DNA from: Rosettibacter sp964572725
Lineage (GTDB): Bacteria > Bacteroidota > Ignavibacteria > Ignavibacteriales > Melioribacteraceae
Length of the DNA stretch: 64,000 bases
Assembly: GCA_964572725.1 (NCBI GenBank)
Contig: CAZNFW010000005.1
Span: forward strand, 38,434-102,433
Reading direction: 5' to 3'
The notes beneath the pieces were generated by a model, which saw only the letters and a program-made list of their open reading frames with translations, was not told the origin of the DNA and ran no database searches. The translations under genes were made by a program, and so were the position numbers. Position 1 is the first letter of the stretch, and each line of letters starts with the position of its first letter. Shown in pieces: positions 24,138-34,296 of this stretch.

Positions 24138-27100
24138 ATGATTAACACAAAAAATAAAATTATATGTATATTCTTAACATTAATTTATCTTTTATTTCCC
24201 CAGAACGACTTTTCGCAGACAAAGAGCAGAATAATTGGCATTGTAAGAGATGCACAAACTAATGAGCCGCTATTTGGTGCAAATGTAGTTGTTAAAGGTA
24301 CATATCTAGGAGCAGCAACTGATGAAAATGGTAAATTTTTTATAGTGAATGTTCCTGTTGGTACTTATGATATTCAAGTGTCGATGATTGGATACACATC
24401 CCAGATTTTAACCGGCGTAATTGTCTCAGCAGATAGAGTCACAAATCTTGAAATATCACTTCAGCCTACAGTAATTCAAGGGCAGGAGGTTGTTGTTACA
24501 GCAAAAAGAGATGAGCTTCATAAAGAAGTATCAAACACACAAATGGTTGTTTCTTCTGGGCAACTGCAAGATGCATCAGGCGTTAGAGAAATTAATGCAT
24601 TCCTCTCAAAATTACCTGGTGTTTCGACTGAGAATGGATTTCTTACTATTCGTGGTGGAAGCGCAGATCAAACCGGTTCCTTGGTAAATGGATTATCATA
24701 TGTAAATGCTGCAGTAGGAAATGCAGAAACTTCAATTCCTCTTAGTGCAATTGATCAGGTATCTCTTTTATCTGGTGGTTATAATGCTGAGTATGGAAAT
24801 TTCAGATCTGGTTTAATTAACATTACAACTAAAAGCGGTTCTAAAGATGGTTATCATGGAACATTTTCATTTTCAAGGGATAATTCTCACATGAGAAGAT
24901 TTGGTGAATCATTTTATGACCCGCATAATAATGCTTTACGTTCCTATTTGGATGCATCCGTTGCATTTATTGGAACTGATGCTGCTTGGGCAAATAATCC
25001 TTACATGAAAGAACAAAATCCAAAATTTACTGGCTGGATTAATCAAGCTTCAATTTATAATAAAGGAAAAGCACCCGAAAAACAAGTTACTCCTTTTGAT
25101 TTATATTTATTTGCTGCATGGATGCATATGTCTGAACCTGATTATGAAGGACTTGCTAATTTATCCCCAGAATTAAAACAACAAATTGGTTATTACGAAC
25201 TTTCTGACGAACAAAAGAAATTATTCAAAAATCATAGAATAAAAGAAGAAGGTTCTGATTGGAATTTTGACGGCGGTTTTGGTGGTCCTATTCCACTAAT
25301 AGGAAAATTTTTAGGTGATGCTACATTTTATATTTCTAATAATTCGAGTGAAAAACATTATGTTATGCCGCTTACATTAAGAAGTCAAAAATCATATACA
25401 ACATTTGCTACAATTAAATCTCAGCCTGTTCAAAGTTTAAGTGTTACTTATAATGCATTATGGAAAAGACAGATTGGATTAAGTCCAATTCGTCCGCCAT
25501 GGGGTGATGCACCAAATGCCGGCAATGCAGGTGGTTTTATGCCTCTCGATAATATTCGTTATGTTTATAATAATCCTGAATACTGGTATGACCAGCCATT
25601 TTATCCAATCTTGAACCAAACAATTTTAATGAACGGTGTTACAATTAATAAAATAATTAGCAATAAAACTTATTGGGAATTAACAGTTGGCTATTTGCAT
25701 ATAAAAAATCATACACCTACTGGTGATAATAGAGATACAACATTTGTTACTAACTTTGGACCAATTTATGTAGATGAATCTCCTTATGGCAAATGGCAGT
25801 TTGCTACTACTCATAAAGTATATAATCCAAATACTAATGATTATTTTACTTTCCCGAGTTATGATGCTCCTCCAGGTATGGCAAGAAGATTCCGCGGCAA
25901 GGAAGGAGATTTATATGACAATACAAAAATAAATCAGCTTCAAATTAAATTTGATTTAGCTTCACAAATTGATGAGCATAACTTTATTAAAGGCGGGTTT
26001 GAGTATAATTACATCGATATAAATCATAACTTCTGGGAAAAATGGAATAACAATGCTTACAACACTTATGAATTTAATTACCATCGATGGCCAAGTCAGG
26101 CAGCAGCTTATATACAGGATCAGATTAGTTTTGAAGGTTTAATTGCAAATTTAGGAGTAAGATTTGATTTTTATAATGGCGGTGGCGGACTCTGGCCTTC
26201 TGGTGACCCATTTGCTGAAGAAGTTTTTCGTCCTCAAAAAGTTGATACAAGTCTTTATAGTTATCTTGAAAAAGGTGGTTCATATATATGGGATACATGG
26301 TTAAAATATAATGAAACTCATCCGGGATTTTTGCAACCAGTTAAAAATTTCTTTACTATCAGTCCAAGAATTGGTGTTTCTTTTCCTGTTACAGTTAATT
26401 CAAAATTTTATTTTAATTATGGTCATTTTCGTTCCAATCCTCCTTATTACACAATGTATCTCTTCCGTTATCGTTACGATAAAAATGGTTTGTATGACAT
26501 GTCTAATCCAAACTTAGAACCACCGAGAACTATTTCTTATGAGTTAGGTGTTGCATATAATTTTCTTGATAATTATTTACTTCAGCTTTCTGGATATTAT
26601 AAAGATATAACAGGACAAGCAGGAGAAGTTAATTATCAAACTTCGAGCGGTACATTAAATTATTCTGGACGTGCAAATAATGAATATCAAGACATACAGG
26701 GTTTTGAAGTTACTTTATCAAAAAATGATAATTCCTGGATTAATTTCTGGATAAACTTTAATTACATGCTAAGTAAAACAGGTTTAACTGGAAAACAAAT
26801 TATTTCTGATGTAACTATTAATAATGACAGAGAAGGATTATATCAAGGACAGGAATCAAGAGCTTTACCACTTCCACGATTAAACGCAAATATTACATTT
26901 CGTTCACCAAGAGATTTTGGCCCTTCAATTCTTGGTCATAAAATTTTGGGTGGATGGAGTATGACAATTTTTGGTGAATGGAGAGCGGGAGATTACTTTA
27001 CATATAACCCGCTTAGCAAACTTCATATCAGCAATAATATGAAATGGCCTGATTATTATATGGTTGATTTAAAACTGACTAAATCATTTGATATCTATGG

Positions 27101-27410
27101 TTTGAAATCTACTTTCTTTGTTGATATTAGTAATGTGTTGAATTTGAAAGTGAGTTTGCTTAACAGAAGATATGCATTTCAGGATAACAACGATTTCAAC
27201 AAATATTTAGCATCATTACATCTCCCAATGTATGATTCTCCAGAATTTGACCAATTACGTCAATCTCAACCCGGATATTATATCCCAGGAAATGATAAGG
27301 TGGGTGATTTACGTTCAGATGAAAAACCTTATATAAATGATCCTAATTATTCGTTTTGGCTTTATGGGCAGCCGCGCGATATCTGGGTTGGCTTTAGAAT
27401 TGACTTTTAG
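24138..27410 (+). CDS. TonB-dependent outer membrane receptor with carboxypeptidase-like N-terminal domain (SusC-like)
   Basis: 1090 aa. Signal peptide 1-26; a CarboxypepD_reg-like domain at about 30-115 (IIGIVRDAQTNEPLFGANVVVKG ... MIGYTSQ); a plug at about 120-235 (EVVVTAKRDEL, LPGVSTENGFLTIRGGSADQT, GGYNAEYGNFRSGLINITTKSG); then the beta-barrel to a terminal Phe. A GGGGAG site precedes the ATG. Located among pectinases, it most likely imports oligogalacturonides or side-chain oligosaccharides with TonB energy. There is no SusD homologue next to it; the following gene is a different kind of surface protein. Confidence 0.9.
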   Translation: MINTKNKIICIFLTLIYLLFPQNDFSQTKSRIIGIVRDAQTNEPLFGANVVVKGTYLGAATDENGKFFIVNVPVGTYDIQVSMIGYTSQILTGVIVSADRVTNLEISLQPTVIQGQEVVVTAKRDELHKEVSNTQMVVSSGQLQDASGVREINAFLSKLPGVSTENGFLTIRGGSADQTGSLVNGLSYVNAAVGNAETSIPLSAIDQVSLLSGGYNAEYGNFRSGLINITTKSGSKDGYHGTFSFSRDNSHMRRFGESFYDPHNNALRSYLDASVAFIGTDAAWANNPYMKEQNPKFTGWINQASIYNKGKAPEKQVTPFDLYLFAAWMHMSEPDYEGLANLSPELKQQIGYYELSDEQKKLFKNHRIKEEGSDWNFDGGFGGPIPLIGKFLGDATFYISNNSSEKHYVMPLTLRSQKSYTTFATIKSQPVQSLSVTYNALWKRQIGLSPIRPPWGDAPNAGNAGGFMPLDNIRYVYNNPEYWYDQPFYPILNQTILMNGVTINKIISNKTYWELTVGYLHIKNHTPTGDNRDTTFVTNFGPIYVDESPYGKWQFATTHKVYNPNTNDYFTFPSYDAPPGMARRFRGKEGDLYDNTKINQLQIKFDLASQIDEHNFIKGGFEYNYIDINHNFWEKWNNNAYNTYEFNYHRWPSQAAAYIQDQISFEGLIANLGVRFDFYNGGGGLWPSGDPFAEEVFRPQKVDTSLYSYLEKGGSYIWDTWLKYNETHPGFLQPVKNFFTISPRIGVSFPVTVNSKFYFNYGHFRSNPPYYTMYLFRYRYDKNGLYDMSNPNLEPPRTISYELGVAYNFLDNYLLQLSGYYKDITGQAGEVNYQTSSGTLNYSGRANNEYQDIQGFEVTLSKNDNSWINFWINFNYMLSKTGLTGKQIISDVTINNDREGLYQGQESRALPLPRLNANITFRSPRDFGPSILGHKILGGWSMTIFGEWRAGDYFTYNPLSKLHISNNMKWPDYYMVDLKLTKSFDIYGLKSTFFVDISNVLNLKVSLLNRRYAFQDNNDFNKYLASLHLPMYDSPEFDQLRQSQPGYYIPGNDKVGDLRSDEKPYINDPNYSFWLYGQPRDIWVGFRIDF

Positions 27411-27436
27411 TTTTGAAAATAAAAGGAGATATATAA

Positions 27437-29587
27437 ATGAAATTAGAAAAATTTTTTACGAAAATATTAATCATAGTTTTTGTGCTTACACAAATAAATA
27501 TTCATGCACAGCAGGCAGAAGAAACAAAAACAGCAATGATGAAAGTTGGCAGAGTATGGATTGGTGTTACAGCTAATGCAGACAAAGGTAATTTTGATTA
27601 CCGCGCAGGCTTTTTCCCGAATGATTATAACATTATTGGTTTCAGAGGACAATACCGCGAACTGAATACTGGCTCAGGTTTTCAAATTGGAACTACTTCT
27701 TACTGGCCTAATCCCTTTACAGGTTTAGTTGATACTCTTCCAATTTATGGCCCTACTACTCAATGGACACAAATTGGGAAAGTTACTAAACCTTTGACAA
27801 ATTATATTCGTTACAAATATCCAAAACAGGTAACCAATTTCCAATCTGTTGATTTACAGGATTTTGGTGAATACAATCCTTCTAAATTTACTGATGGAAC
27901 TTACGACCAGATTATTGAAGTTGGTAATGAATATATTTATGGAATAGAAATGACACGTAAAATTATGGCATGGAGTCAAAATTATAATGATAACTACATA
28001 ATTTTTGATGTAACATTTGAGAACAAATCCAATTTTACTTTTGATTCTGTATATATTAAAATGGAAGGAAATGGTGCAAACAGTTATTATTCAATAGGAA
28101 TAAATCCATCTGTTCCATCTAATGAAGTACCAATGTTAACTCGAGTATGGAATCATTATTACGGTGGAAGGATTGGTGATACAGCACGTGTCTATTATCA
28201 ATATAGCGCTGATGACCCTGATAAACCTGGTGATGATATGGGTGCACCAGTAACATCTCAGGATGGCAGATTATTATTTAGTAATATTTATTTTTATACT
28301 ATTCTTCATGCTTCAGAACAACCTTTCAGCAATCCTGCAGAAGACAGAGATGATTTTTTGCAGCCCAAAGTAACTTATGCAGCAACTGCAACTTATATAC
28401 CCTACACAGCAGAAAATGACCAGTATGGAAATAAAAACTTCTGGGCTTTAGCCGGTGGTTTTTCTGATTATTTCCCTATGAGTGGAAATGTATTCCCTGG
28501 AACTCATCATGGTGGAAATTCTGATGAATTAGGCACAAGTGATTATTCAAATTATCCGGGGGGAACAAAACAAGGTCCGAATCCTTTGATGGTAAGTGTG
28601 TTTGGTCCATACAGAAATTTTGCTCCGGGTAAAAAAATTAGAATTGTTTATGCATCTGGAATTGCTGGATTATCACTCGAAAAAGCAATTGAAGTTGGAC
28701 GCAAATGGTTAAAAGGAACTCTTGAAAATCCACCAAATATGCCTGACCCTGAAAAAGGATGGCTGCCAAAAGAATTTACATTTCCCCCTGATGCCAAAGA
28801 AATTGATAAAAGAAAAGACAGATGGATTAGTTCTGGAATTGATTCTGTTATGTTAACTGCTTACAGAGCTAAATGGAATTTTAAAACTGGATATAAAATT
28901 CCTCAGGCTCCTCCACCTCCATCAGAATTAACAGTAACCGGTTATGGTGATGGTGTAGAAATTAAATGGAAATGTCCTGAAGCAGAAGCAATGCCTAATT
29001 TTGCTGGTTATAGAATAATGAGAAGAGTTTCAAATCAAGATACTGTTTTTTACGAAGCAATTTATGATTCTGATGCAAGCGATAAAGCAGAAGAACATGT
29101 TTATAAAGATAAATCAATTTTATTTGGGGCTCAGTATTACTATTATGTTCAGTCAAAAGCTAAAATTGCTGAAAATAATTTAAATGCTGATCCAACCACA
29201 AGAGGAAAAATTATGTATAGTTCGCGTGTTCTTGTTCCAAATATTTACTGGATTAATCCTCCAAGACTTGCTTATGATGATATGTCGAAAATTAGAATTG
29301 TTCCAAATCCTTATAATATCAATGATCCGCTTTTGAAAACTTATGGCTTTACAGATCAAAGAGGAATTATTTTCTTTAATCTCCCACCAACATGCAAAAT
29401 AAAAATTTATACCGAACATGGAGATTTAGTTCAGACAATTATACATGATAATCCTGCTAAATCTGGTTCTGAAACATGGGATATGTTAACTTCAAGTCAA
29501 CAGGTTATTAGCAGTGGTGTTTATATTGCAGTTTTTGAAAAACCGAATGGTGAAATTTCTTATCAAAAATTTATTGTAATCAGATAA
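27437..29587 (+). CDS. Large surface protein with fibronectin III domain and sorting-like C-terminus
   Basis: 716 aa with signal peptide 1-24 (ending IHAQQ). Residues 35-480 match no family I recognise; they contain repeated aromatic segments and long acidic loops. A fibronectin type III domain lies near 485-590 (PPPPSELTVTGYGDGVEIKW ... YYYYVQSKA). The C-terminus (about 615-716) has NPYNINDP, GDLVQTIIHDNPAKSGSETWD, SSGVYIAVFEKPNGE and ends KFIVIR, resembling a type IX sorting domain. It directly follows the SusC-like receptor and precedes a PorV-family gene, so a role as the receptor's surface partner, replacing SusD, is plausible but unproven. Confidence 0.65.
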   Translation: MKLEKFFTKILIIVFVLTQINIHAQQAEETKTAMMKVGRVWIGVTANADKGNFDYRAGFFPNDYNIIGFRGQYRELNTGSGFQIGTTSYWPNPFTGLVDTLPIYGPTTQWTQIGKVTKPLTNYIRYKYPKQVTNFQSVDLQDFGEYNPSKFTDGTYDQIIEVGNEYIYGIEMTRKIMAWSQNYNDNYIIFDVTFENKSNFTFDSVYIKMEGNGANSYYSIGINPSVPSNEVPMLTRVWNHYYGGRIGDTARVYYQYSADDPDKPGDDMGAPVTSQDGRLLFSNIYFYTILHASEQPFSNPAEDRDDFLQPKVTYAATATYIPYTAENDQYGNKNFWALAGGFSDYFPMSGNVFPGTHHGGNSDELGTSDYSNYPGGTKQGPNPLMVSVFGPYRNFAPGKKIRIVYASGIAGLSLEKAIEVGRKWLKGTLENPPNMPDPEKGWLPKEFTFPPDAKEIDKRKDRWISSGIDSVMLTAYRAKWNFKTGYKIPQAPPPPSELTVTGYGDGVEIKWKCPEAEAMPNFAGYRIMRRVSNQDTVFYEAIYDSDASDKAEEHVYKDKSILFGAQYYYYVQSKAKIAENNLNADPTTRGKIMYSSRVLVPNIYWINPPRLAYDDMSKIRIVPNPYNINDPLLKTYGFTDQRGIIFFNLPPTCKIKIYTEHGDLVQTIIHDNPAKSGSETWDMLTSSQQVISSGVYIAVFEKPNGEISYQKFIVIR

Positions 29588-29603
29588 ATCGGGAGATTTG
29601 ATA

Positions 29604-30608
29604 ATGTATAAATCAAAATTAATTTTAATAATATTTTTAATTGCCGTTCAGTCATTTGCACAAGTAGGATTAAATAAATTAGCACAAAGCACAATGAACT
29701 TTTTGCTGGTGAGTGTCTCCCCAAAAGCAAGTGCTATGGGCGAAGCTTTCTTTGCTGTTGGAAATTCTTCAGAAGCAATTTTTTATAATCCCGCTGGAAT
29801 TGCCAATACTAACAATACATTCGATATTAGTCTTAATTATACTCAATGGATTGCTGATATAAAATATCTTGCTGGAACTGCCACATATAATTTAGAAAAT
29901 TATGGAACTCTGGGTTTTCATATTCTTACAGTGGATTATGGTGAAATTATTGGAACAAGTTTGATTGACCCATCTCAACAAGCTTTATATCCCGATGGTT
30001 ATATTGATAATGGAAAATTAAGTAATGTGGGTGCTTATTCAGTTGGTTTAAGTTATGCAAAAAGAATTAGTACTCAATTTTCAATTGGTGGAAATGTTAG
30101 AATTGCAGGCCAAAATTTGGGTGAGAATTATTTTATTAATGGAACTTCAAAAAAGAATAATGCAACCAAGCTGGTTTTTGACGCTGGTGTTCTTTACAAC
30201 ACTGGTTACAAAGACTTTCGTTTTTGTATGGCAATAAGAAATTTTTCATCCAATATTAAACGAGAAGAAATTGATGAACAACTTCCTTTAGTATTTACAC
30301 TTGGAACAGCAATTGACCTCTGGAAATTTGTTGATGAAAAAAATTCTAATCAGCAATTAACTCTTGCAGTAGATTTTGCTCATTATAATAACTATTCAGA
30401 ACGTATGAACTTAGGATTAGAATATAAATTTATGAATATGATTTCTTTAAGAGCAGGATATCAAACAAATCGGGATATTGCTTCGTGGTCTGCTGGTATT
30501 GGCTTAAATACAGAGATTGCAGGTAACACTGTCGAAATTAATTACTCGTATTCACACATAAAAGTATTTAATAATGTTAATAGAATTTCTTTGAACTTTG
30601 CTTTATGA
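29604..30608 (+). CDS. PorV/PorQ-family outer membrane protein
   Basis: 334 aa with signal peptide (about 1-19). The segment SPKASAMGEAFFAVGNSSEAIFYNPAGIA is the hallmark of the PorV/PorQ family, FadL-like 14-strand barrels; PorV itself is the shuttle that carries type IX secretion cargo to the attachment complex. Remaining sequence alternates as beta-strands and ends in LNFAL. ATG at 29604 with GGGAG upstream. As a paralogue inside a pectin locus with two CTD-bearing neighbours, it may help surface display of those proteins. That is inference; many genomes carry several family members of unknown role. Confidence 0.82.
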   Translation: MYKSKLILIIFLIAVQSFAQVGLNKLAQSTMNFLLVSVSPKASAMGEAFFAVGNSSEAIFYNPAGIANTNNTFDISLNYTQWIADIKYLAGTATYNLENYGTLGFHILTVDYGEIIGTSLIDPSQQALYPDGYIDNGKLSNVGAYSVGLSYAKRISTQFSIGGNVRIAGQNLGENYFINGTSKKNNATKLVFDAGVLYNTGYKDFRFCMAIRNFSSNIKREEIDEQLPLVFTLGTAIDLWKFVDEKNSNQQLTLAVDFAHYNNYSERMNLGLEYKFMNMISLRAGYQTNRDIASWSAGIGLNTEIAGNTVEINYSYSHIKVFNNVNRISLNFAL

Positions 30609-30622
30609 GAAGGATATAAATT

Positions 30623-32557
30623 ATGAAGCAATTAAATAAGTTGTTGCTGTTCATTATTTGTCTTGGGATAATTTCTAATATTTATCCCAAAGGAAAATTC
30701 AGCAAGGATTTATGGTCAATTAAATTTGCTGAATCATTTTTAGCTCGGCATCCAGGAAATGTTACTTATGATTCTTTTATGACAAGCAAAAAATGGAATT
30801 ATGAACAGGGGCTAATGCTCGAATCTTTAAGAAAAATGTTTTATTACACTGGAGAAAAAAAATATTTTGATTTCATAAAAGGAAATTTAGACCAGTATAT
30901 TGATGATAAAGGCAGTATTACTACTTACAAACTTTCTGATTATAATATCGATAATATTAAACCAGCTGGAGCTGTACTTTTTGTTTATCAAGTAACCGGC
31001 GAAGAAAAATACAAAGTTGCAGTTGATACTTTACGTAAACAATTAGATGGGATGCCAAGAACAAAAAGTGGTGGATTTTGGCATAAGAAAATTTATCCGT
31101 ATCAAATGTGGCTCGATGGAATTTATATGGGACAGCCTTTTTATGCTGAATATGCTAAAGTATTTAATCGTCCGCAAGATTTTAATGATATAACACATCA
31201 GATAATTTTGATTTACGAAAAAACTCTGGATGAAAAAACTGGGTTGCTTTATCATGCATGGGATGAAAGTAAACAACAGAAATGGGCTGACCCTGTTACA
31301 GGCCGTTCACCACATTTCTGGGGCAGAGCTATTGGTTGGTATGTCATGGCTATAGTAGATGTTCTAGATTTTCTTCCATTTGAACATCCAGATAGAAAGA
31401 AAATTGTTGACATCTTGAATAATGTTTGTAATGCTTTATTGAAAGTTAGAGACTCAAAATCAAAAGTTTGGTATCAGGTTTTAGATCAGGGAAGTCGTGA
31501 AGGCAATTATCTAGAAGCATCTGCAACTTTAATGTATATTTATGCTTTTGCAAAAGGTTATAACAATGGTTATTTACCAAAAAAATTTATTGATGAAGCA
31601 AAAATTTCTTTTAAAGGTGCATTAAAAGAATTTGTTAAACTTGATAAAGATGGTTATTACAATTTATATGGAACCTGCAGAGGTGCTGGACTTGGCGGTA
31701 ATCCTTATCGTGATGGTTCTTATGAATATTATGTAAGTGAAAAACCAAGAACAAACGATTTCAAAGGTTATGGTCCCTTAATTCTTGCAGCAATGGAAAT
31801 TGAAAAATCAGATGCTCACTTGCAAAAATATAATGTTCTTCTTGATAATTATTTTAATAATGAATTTAGAACCAATAAACAGGGTATAAGAGAAAGATTT
31901 CACTATATTCTTGATGATACTACTGATTCAGGTTTTTATGTTTTAGGTAATTTATTCAAAAAATATGGAGCAAAAATTTCTGAACTTAGAAAATCACCAG
32001 ATGAAAAAAATCTCAAAAATGTTGATGTTTATATAATTGTTGATCCTGATACTCCTAAAGAAACTGATAAACCAAATTACATTGACGATAATAGCATAAA
32101 TAAAATTGAAAAATGGGTTAACAATGGCGGTATATTAATGTTGTTTGCTAACGATAAAGGCAATTGTGAATTTGATCACTTAAATAAATTAGCGAATCGT
32201 TTTGGATTTGTGTTTAATGAAGTCAGTCTTAACAGAGTTGAAGGAACAAAATACGATATGGGTGCATTTGTTAATTTGCCCTTCAATCCAATATTTGCAG
32301 GTGTAGATAAAATTTATATGAAAGAAATATCTTCAATAAGTTTTGATGACAAACCATACATTTTATTAAAGAAAGATGACGAACCTGTAATGATTCTTAA
32401 AAAATTTGGCAAAGGTTATGTATTTGCTGTAGGAGATCCATGGTTGTATAATGAATACATTGACAATCGAAGATTGCCAAAAGATTTTCAAAATCTTCGG
32501 GCTGCAGAAAACTTAGTTAAATGGATTTTAGAATTATCGTATTTTATAAAAAATTAA
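30623..32557 (+). CDS. Unsaturated (rhamno)galacturonyl hydrolase, GH105, with C-terminal DUF4350/GATase-like domain
   Basis: 644 aa. Signal peptide about 1-23. Residues 35-395 form the (alpha/alpha)6 barrel of GH105 (YteR/RhiN): KWNYEQGLMLESLRKMF and PYQMWLDGIYMGQPF with general-acid Asp165, RSPHFWGRAIGWYVMA and WYQVLDQGSREGNYLEASAT. It removes the unsaturated uronic acid from lyase-generated oligomers, giving the substrate for KduI. Residues about 415-640 are a second domain (DVYIIVDPDTPKE, WVNNGGILMLFANDKGN, GKGYVFAVGDPWLYNEY) similar to DUF4350/GATase1-like folds seen fused to GH105. No catalytic Cys is seen in that domain, so it may be structural. Confidence 0.92.
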   Translation: MKQLNKLLLFIICLGIISNIYPKGKFSKDLWSIKFAESFLARHPGNVTYDSFMTSKKWNYEQGLMLESLRKMFYYTGEKKYFDFIKGNLDQYIDDKGSITTYKLSDYNIDNIKPAGAVLFVYQVTGEEKYKVAVDTLRKQLDGMPRTKSGGFWHKKIYPYQMWLDGIYMGQPFYAEYAKVFNRPQDFNDITHQIILIYEKTLDEKTGLLYHAWDESKQQKWADPVTGRSPHFWGRAIGWYVMAIVDVLDFLPFEHPDRKKIVDILNNVCNALLKVRDSKSKVWYQVLDQGSREGNYLEASATLMYIYAFAKGYNNGYLPKKFIDEAKISFKGALKEFVKLDKDGYYNLYGTCRGAGLGGNPYRDGSYEYYVSEKPRTNDFKGYGPLILAAMEIEKSDAHLQKYNVLLDNYFNNEFRTNKQGIRERFHYILDDTTDSGFYVLGNLFKKYGAKISELRKSPDEKNLKNVDVYIIVDPDTPKETDKPNYIDDNSINKIEKWVNNGGILMLFANDKGNCEFDHLNKLANRFGFVFNEVSLNRVEGTKYDMGAFVNLPFNPIFAGVDKIYMKEISSISFDDKPYILLKKDDEPVMILKKFGKGYVFAVGDPWLYNEYIDNRRLPKDFQNLRAAENLVKWILELSYFIKN

Positions 32558-32566
32558 GAGAAGACA

Positions 32567-34240
32567 ATGAAAAAGTTACTAATCATAATTTTTTCTTTTA
32601 GTTTATTATATGCACAAGAGCATATCAATGAAGAAATAAAAAAGTATTATAAAGATTTGCCATTTGATATGCCTTTTTTAAAAGCTCCATCGTTTCCCGA
32701 TAAAGATTTTTTAATTACTAGTTATGGAGCTGTAGGCAATGGAATTACATTAAACACAGAAGCTTTTAGAAAAGCAATTGAAGAATGTGAAAAATCAGGC
32801 GGAGGCAGAGTAGTAGTTCCAAAAGGTATATGGTTAACAGGGCCTATTGAATTGAGAAGTAATGTCAATCTTTATTTAGAAAGAGGTGCTTTGATTCAAT
32901 TCTCGAAAAATTTTGACCATTATCCATTGGTACTTACTACTTACGAAGGCACAGAACAATATAGATGTCAATCACCTATAAGTGGAAGAGATTTGGAAAA
33001 CATAGCAATTACTGGTTATGGAGTTATAGACGGGGGTGGTGATGCATGGAGATATGTAAAAAAATCAAAACTGACTGCAAATCAATGGAAAGAATTAGTT
33101 GCATCAGGCGGAGTTGTTGATTCAACTGGAAAAAATTGGTGGCCTTCTGAACAGGCAATGAATGGAGAAAAAATTCTAACACAACTCAAAAAAGAAAAAG
33201 GCGTATTAACAAAAGAAGATTATCAGAAAGTCAGAGATTACCTTCGTCCCGTAATGGTTAATTTTATTAATTGCAAAAATATTTTACTCGAAGGTGTAAC
33301 ATTTCAAAATTCTCCTGCATGGAATATTCATCCATTGATGAGTCAAAATATAATTTTAAGAAATGTTACTGTAAGAAATCCATGGTATTCACAAAATGGT
33401 GATGGAATTGACGTAGAATCTTGCAAAAATGTGATTATATATGATTGCAAATTTGATGTTGGCGACGATGCAATTTGTATGAAATCAGGAAAAGATGAAT
33501 TTGGAAGAAAACGTGGAATACCAACGGAAAATGTTATAATAGCAGATTGCATTGTTTATCATGGTCATGGCGGTTTTACAATTGGGAGTGAAATGTCGGG
33601 CGGTGTAAGAAACATAAAAGTTACTAATTGTAATTTTATTGGGACTGATATTGGACTTCGCTTCAAAAGCACAAGAGGCAGGGGTGGTGTTGTTGAAAAT
33701 ATTTACATCGATAATATTTTTATGAAAGATATTCCAACAGATGCTCTAAGTTTTAATATGTATTATGGCGGTTTTTCTCCAACAGAAGATCTTTCTGTTG
33801 AAGAAAAATTAAAAAACAGAGCAGGATTTACAGTCAACGAAGGAACCCCTCAATTTAGAAATATTTTCATGGAAAATATTTTATGTATTGGTGCAAAAGA
33901 TGCAGTTGTTATTCAAGGTTTGCCGGAAATGTCAATAAAAAATATTGTACTTAAAAATGCCATGTTCAAGGCTGTTCATGGATTATCAATTTATGATGCC
34001 GAAGACATTAAAATCATCAATACAGAAATTTATTCATCTGAACCTGTCGTAAAAATTTTCCAGAGTAAAAATATTTTTATAGATAATTTTCTAACAGATA
34101 AAAATGTGAATACAGTTTTCAAACTTGAAGGTTATGAAACCAAAGATATTAAACTTAAAGGAGCTAATGCTGAATGGTTAATCGAAAAAACTATGTTTGA
34201 AAAAACAAAATCAAAAGACATAATAAAAATTATGAAGTAA
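32567..34240 (+). CDS. Polygalacturonase, GH28
   Basis: 557 aa with a short signal peptide (1-17). Right-handed beta-helix with all GH28 catalytic motifs: NGDGIDVESC, VGDDAICMKSG (paired Asp), YHGHGGFTIGSE and RFKSTRGRGG (R-x-K). The N-terminal FLITSYGAVGNGITLNTEAFRKAIEEC is the family start. It hydrolyses alpha-1,4-galacturonan, probably exo-acting as in large Bacteroidota GH28 proteins. A roughly 50-residue insertion around 165-225 (TANQWKELVASGGVVDS...) is common in that subgroup. It lies 9 bases after the GH105 gene, clearly the same operon. No type IX domain, so periplasmic location is likely. Confidence 0.93.
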   Translation: MKKLLIIIFSFSLLYAQEHINEEIKKYYKDLPFDMPFLKAPSFPDKDFLITSYGAVGNGITLNTEAFRKAIEECEKSGGGRVVVPKGIWLTGPIELRSNVNLYLERGALIQFSKNFDHYPLVLTTYEGTEQYRCQSPISGRDLENIAITGYGVIDGGGDAWRYVKKSKLTANQWKELVASGGVVDSTGKNWWPSEQAMNGEKILTQLKKEKGVLTKEDYQKVRDYLRPVMVNFINCKNILLEGVTFQNSPAWNIHPLMSQNIILRNVTVRNPWYSQNGDGIDVESCKNVIIYDCKFDVGDDAICMKSGKDEFGRKRGIPTENVIIADCIVYHGHGGFTIGSEMSGGVRNIKVTNCNFIGTDIGLRFKSTRGRGGVVENIYIDNIFMKDIPTDALSFNMYYGGFSPTEDLSVEEKLKNRAGFTVNEGTPQFRNIFMENILCIGAKDAVVIQGLPEMSIKNIVLKNAMFKAVHGLSIYDAEDIKIINTEIYSSEPVVKIFQSKNIFIDNFLTDKNVNTVFKLEGYETKDIKLKGANAEWLIEKTMFEKTKSKDIIKIMK

Positions 34241-34296
34241 CTTTTAAAGAAAAATAAAAACATTTTCATTTTTTTAAATAATTAATTTTATTTCTC

